A DNA stretch of 24,625 nt from CAG-791 sp045546175. GTDB taxonomy: Bacteria; Bacillota; Clostridia; Lachnospirales; Lachnospiraceae. Location: NCBI GenBank assembly GCA_045546175.1, contig JAZQCI010000118.1:1-24625 (forward strand), written 5' to 3'. Numbering within the stretch: position 1 is the first letter of the stretch; each line of letters begins with the position of its first letter. Of this stretch, positions 22,420 to 24,625 are shown in pieces. The notes under the pieces were generated by a model, which worked only from the letters and a program-made list of their open reading frames with translations, was not told the origin of the DNA and searched no databases. A program made the position numbers and the translations under genes.

Positions 22420-23319
22420 ATGAATACAGACTTTATCAAGGGAGTTGTAGTTCCGATCATCACAGTCATCGATAAGGAAGAGAAGATCGATGAGGAGGGA
22501 ATGCGCAGGCAGGTAGATTTTGTCATAAACGGCGGAATGCACGGGATTCTGGCGTTTGGGTCAAATGGCGAATTCTACCAGATCGAGGAAGACGAGATGG
22601 AGCGCGGCCTGAAGATCATGGTGGATCAGGCTGCAGGGCGCGTACCTGTATATTTTGGCATTGGAGCGATTGGCACCCGCAAATGTGTGCGGCTTGCGAA
22701 GATGGCGGTGGCAAACGGAGCATCCTGTGTCTCCATTCTGCAGCCCATGTTCTTAAAGCCCACGGCGGAGGAACTCTACACTCACTTTAAAACGATCGCG
22801 GATGCCATCCCGGATACGCCGGTCCTCATCTACAACAATCCCGGACGCGTCGGTTACGGCATTTCCGCGGATATGATCGACCGCCTTGCGCACACCGTGC
22901 CCAATATCGTAGGAATGAAAGATACTTCCGGTGATATCACACTCACAGAGGAGTGCGTCAGACGCTGCCGCGACGTCGGATTCAAGGTATTCGGCGGTAA
23001 GGATACACTTCTCTATGCTTCCATGTGCATCGGTGCTGTCGGCGGCGTATGCACAGCAGGGAACTTCATGCCTGGCCTGATAGGGGATGTATATGAAAAA
23101 TTCGTGGCCGGCGATATCAAGGGATCCCTGGAGGCACAGTTCAAGCTCAATCCCGTCCGTCTCTCCATGGACGGCGCGTCCTTCCCGGTCGCGGCCAAGG
23201 ATATGGCAAACCTCAGGGGACAGAACGTGGGCGATCCTTATCTGCCCAACCTTCCCACAGCGGAGGGACCTGTCCTGGACAAGATCAGAAAGGCAATGGA
23301 GACAGCAGGACTGCTTTGA
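22420..23319 (+). CDS. Dihydrodipicolinate synthase/N-acetylneuraminate lyase family aldolase
   Basis: Class I, Schiff-base aldolase of the DapA/NanA family, 299 residues from ATG 22420. The pyruvate-binding motif is GSNGE (47-51), the catalytic tyrosine is in IYNNPGR (Y138), and the Schiff-base lysine is K167 in VGMKDTSGD. The family includes DHDPS, KDG aldolase and 5-keto-4-deoxyglucarate dehydratase. Its place between an enolase-superfamily enzyme and a tartronate-semialdehyde reductase favours cleavage of a 2-keto-3-deoxy sugar acid over lysine synthesis. A TTG codon directly before the ATG is also in frame; AGGAG upstream fits either. It lies 15 bp after the preceding gene. Confidence 0.9.
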   Translation: MNTDFIKGVVVPIITVIDKEEKIDEEGMRRQVDFVINGGMHGILAFGSNGEFYQIEEDEMERGLKIMVDQAAGRVPVYFGIGAIGTRKCVRLAKMAVANGASCVSILQPMFLKPTAEELYTHFKTIADAIPDTPVLIYNNPGRVGYGISADMIDRLAHTVPNIVGMKDTSGDITLTEECVRRCRDVGFKVFGGKDTLLYASMCIGAVGGVCTAGNFMPGLIGDVYEKFVAGDIKGSLEAQFKLNPVRLSMDGASFPVAAKDMANLRGQNVGDPYLPNLPTAEGPVLDKIRKAMETAGLL

Positions 23320-23363
23320 TTCAGGCAACAAGCAACATCACGTAGTAAGGAGGACAAAATATA

Positions 23364-24248
23364 ATGAAAATCGGTTTGATCGGACTTGGAATCATGGGAA
23401 GACCCATGGCAAAGAATATTCTTAAGGGCGGCTTTACAGACCTGCTCGTCAGCGACCTGAACCAGGCGGCTGTAGATGACGTTGTTTCCTGCGGCGCTAA
23501 GCAGGCAACCAACAAAGAGATCGGTGAGACTTGCGACGTCGTTCTGACCATGCTCCCCAACTCCCCCCATGTAAAAGCTGTTATGCTCGGCGCGAACGGT
23601 GTTTCTAATTACATGAAAGAGGGACAGGTGTTCATCGATATGAGCTCCATCAACCCTGTGGCGAGCAAAGAGATCGCGGCAGAGCTGGCTAAGAAGGGCG
23701 TTGAGATGCTCGACGCGCCTGTATCCGGCGGCGAGCCCAAGGCTATTGACGGAACGCTTTCCTTCATGGTAGGCGGCAAACAGGAGATCTTCGACAAGTT
23801 CAAACCCCTCCTTGAGACCATGGGCGCTTCCATCGTCCGCTGCGGCGAAGTCGGCGCAGGCAACACCACAAAGCTTGCAAACCAGATCGTTGTCGCCTGC
23901 AACATCCAGGCAGTGGCGGAAGCTTTCACAATGGCGCAGAAGGCAGGCGTAGACCCTCAGCTCGTCTTCGAGGCGATCAAGGGCGGCCTTGCAGGCTCCA
24001 CCGTCATGAACGCGAAGGCACCTATGATGATCGCGGGAGATGACAAGCCCGGCTTCAAGATCGACCTTCACATCAAGGACCTGAACAACGCGCTTGACTG
24101 CGCGCACAGCGTAGGCGCACCTGTTCCCATGACGGCAGCAGTCCAGGAGATCCTGCAGTGGATGCACAACCATGAAGGCGGCCAGAAAGACCACAGCGCG
24201 ATCGCGCAGTACTATGAGTTCCTGACTGACATCAAGATCGGCAGATGA
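23364..24248 (+). CDS. garR: 2-hydroxy-3-oxopropionate (tartronate semialdehyde) reductase
   Basis: NAD(P)H-dependent beta-hydroxyacid dehydrogenase that would reduce tartronate semialdehyde to D-glycerate. It has 294 residues. The Rossmann motif GLGIMG (7-12) sits within the family signature GLIGLGIMGRPMAKN. The substrate-binding motif is DAPVSGG (117-123), and the catalytic lysine is K170 in GNTTKLANQ. Relatives such as 3-hydroxyisobutyrate dehydrogenase share these motifs; the sugar-acid operon context favours GarR. An AAGGAGG ribosome site precedes the ATG. It is the last gene of the operon. Confidence 0.88.
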   Translation: MKIGLIGLGIMGRPMAKNILKGGFTDLLVSDLNQAAVDDVVSCGAKQATNKEIGETCDVVLTMLPNSPHVKAVMLGANGVSNYMKEGQVFIDMSSINPVASKEIAAELAKKGVEMLDAPVSGGEPKAIDGTLSFMVGGKQEIFDKFKPLLETMGASIVRCGEVGAGNTTKLANQIVVACNIQAVAEAFTMAQKAGVDPQLVFEAIKGGLAGSTVMNAKAPMMIAGDDKPGFKIDLHIKDLNNALDCAHSVGAPVPMTAAVQEILQWMHNHEGGQKDHSAIAQYYEFLTDIKIGR

Positions 24249-24405
24249 GAACGCCGCCAACATACAGCGAGGCCGCGCTCCGCGCGGTCGAGCTGGGCCC
24301 GCGACAACCCCCCTCTCACAAATCTTTCTTACATGAAAGCCTGTCAATGCCGTTCCTCTCTTGGAGATCTGTGCCCAATGAGAATAAGCTCCCGCCATGC
24401 GAAAC
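24249..24405. other. Non-coding stretch after garR
   Basis: No credible gene is seen. Near its start is a perfect 6-bp GC hairpin, CCGCGC (24273-24278), TCC, GCGCGG (24282-24287), without a following T run. It is vaguely similar in composition to the GC-rich intergenic repeats. The rest shows no recognisable element. Confidence 0.5.
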
Positions 24406-24463
24406 AAAAAAGGGGGCGTCGCATCTTGCTGATTAATCAGCAGGAGCGGCGTCCTCTTTTTTG
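24406..24463. terminator. Strong terminator, probably bidirectional
   Basis: A long imperfect stem. The A run AAAAAAGGGGGCG (24406-24418) pairs with CGTCCTCTTTTTT (24450-24462), and the tip is the perfect palindrome GCTGATTAATCAGC (24428-24441). T-rich on one side and A-rich on the other, it can end transcription from either direction and closes the sugar-acid operon. Confidence 0.85.
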
Positions 24464-24488
24464 ATGGATCAAGTTTAGCGTGCAGTTG

Positions 24489-24598
24489 TTGAGCGACGAA
24501 TTCTGAGCGGCGCCGGCGACACGGTATTTGAGAATATTGCAGCCTGATCGGCGACAGTTTCTAAGCGGAGCGACACATCTGAATCGGCGAAAACGACG
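24489..24598. repeat. Degenerate CTGAtCGGCGACA-like repeats at right edge
   Basis: Five loose copies: 24489-24500 (TTGAGCGACGAA), 24503-24522, 24544-24557 (CTGATCGGCGACAG), 24561-24576 (CTAAGCGGAGCGACAC) and 24579-24598. Spacing is irregular (about 14-41 bp). A minus-strand frame is open across them but reads through the terminator stem and resembles no protein. I see no other feature in 24464-24625. Confidence 0.35.
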
Positions 24599-24625
24599 AG
24601 CTGTTTTAGCACCATCAGGAATCAA

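Noticed and set aside
24270..24310. Possible second copy of the tRNA-Arg 3' end (attR)
   Set aside because: Only scattered similarity (TCGAG...CGCG-AC); too short and interrupted to be an integration duplication.
23238..24407. 389-codon minus-strand frame opposite garR
   Set aside because: Shadow of garR and of the end of the aldolase gene; no recognisable domain.
24489..24598. CRISPR-like array
   Set aside because: Repeats are degenerate, with irregular and very short spacers and no cas genes.
24437..24625. 62-codon minus-strand frame at the right edge
   Set aside because: Reads through the strong terminator stem and a repetitive GC-rich stretch; no similarity recognised. Left as non-coding.

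Overview
The window is a chromosomal replication-origin region from a low-to-mid GC Firmicute, most likely a Lachnospiraceae-type Clostridia. The evidence is the gene order gyrB-recF-S4 protein-dnaN-dnaA | oriC | rpmH-rnpA-yidD-yidC-jag-mnmE-mnmG-rsmG-parA-parB-serS, strong AGGAGG-type ribosome sites, Firmicute-type parS sites, and a DUF3881-like protein next to serS. No 16S gene is present, so the family assignment is an inference.

Left arm (1-5492, all minus strand, running away from the origin): gyrB (cut by the window edge), recF, a 70-aa S4-domain protein, dnaN and dnaA. DnaA boxes lie on both sides of dnaA: five in the dnaA-rpmH spacer (four exact) and four in the dnaA-dnaN spacer (two exact). 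This suggests a bipartite, Bacillus-like oriC.

Right arm (5850-18863, all plus strand): the rpmH-rnpA-yidD-yidC-jag cluster for ribosome, tRNA maturation and membrane insertion ends at a strong terminator. It is followed by mnmE-mnmG (tRNA wobble-uridine modification), rsmG (16S methylation), a small unknown lipoprotein, parA-parB (origin segregation), serS and the DUF3881-like protein. Two perfect 16-bp parS sites sit inside coding sequence, one in rsmG and one in parB itself.

Accessory part (18978-24625): a tRNA-Arg(CCT) gene is followed by what looks like the scar of an integrative element. It contains the last ~50 codons of a tyrosine integrase (minus strand), a helicase lacking its N-terminal edge and apparently its second RecA domain, and a TctA-type carboxylate transporter reduced to two pieces in different frames. 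An intact three-gene operon follows: an enolase-superfamily protein, a dihydrodipicolinate synthase/aldolase-family protein and a tartronate-semialdehyde reductase. Together they look like a sugar-acid (aldarate-type) catabolic route. The truncated TctA was probably its uptake system. The enolase-family protein lacks the usual His-Asp catalytic pair, so its substrate and chemistry are open.

No wholly new multi-gene system is evident. The most interesting points are the nested-deletion scar at the tRNA, the unusual enolase-superfamily enzyme, the YidC without its groove arginine, the short GC-rich intergenic repeat family, and an abrupt codon-usage change inside gyrB near the window edge.
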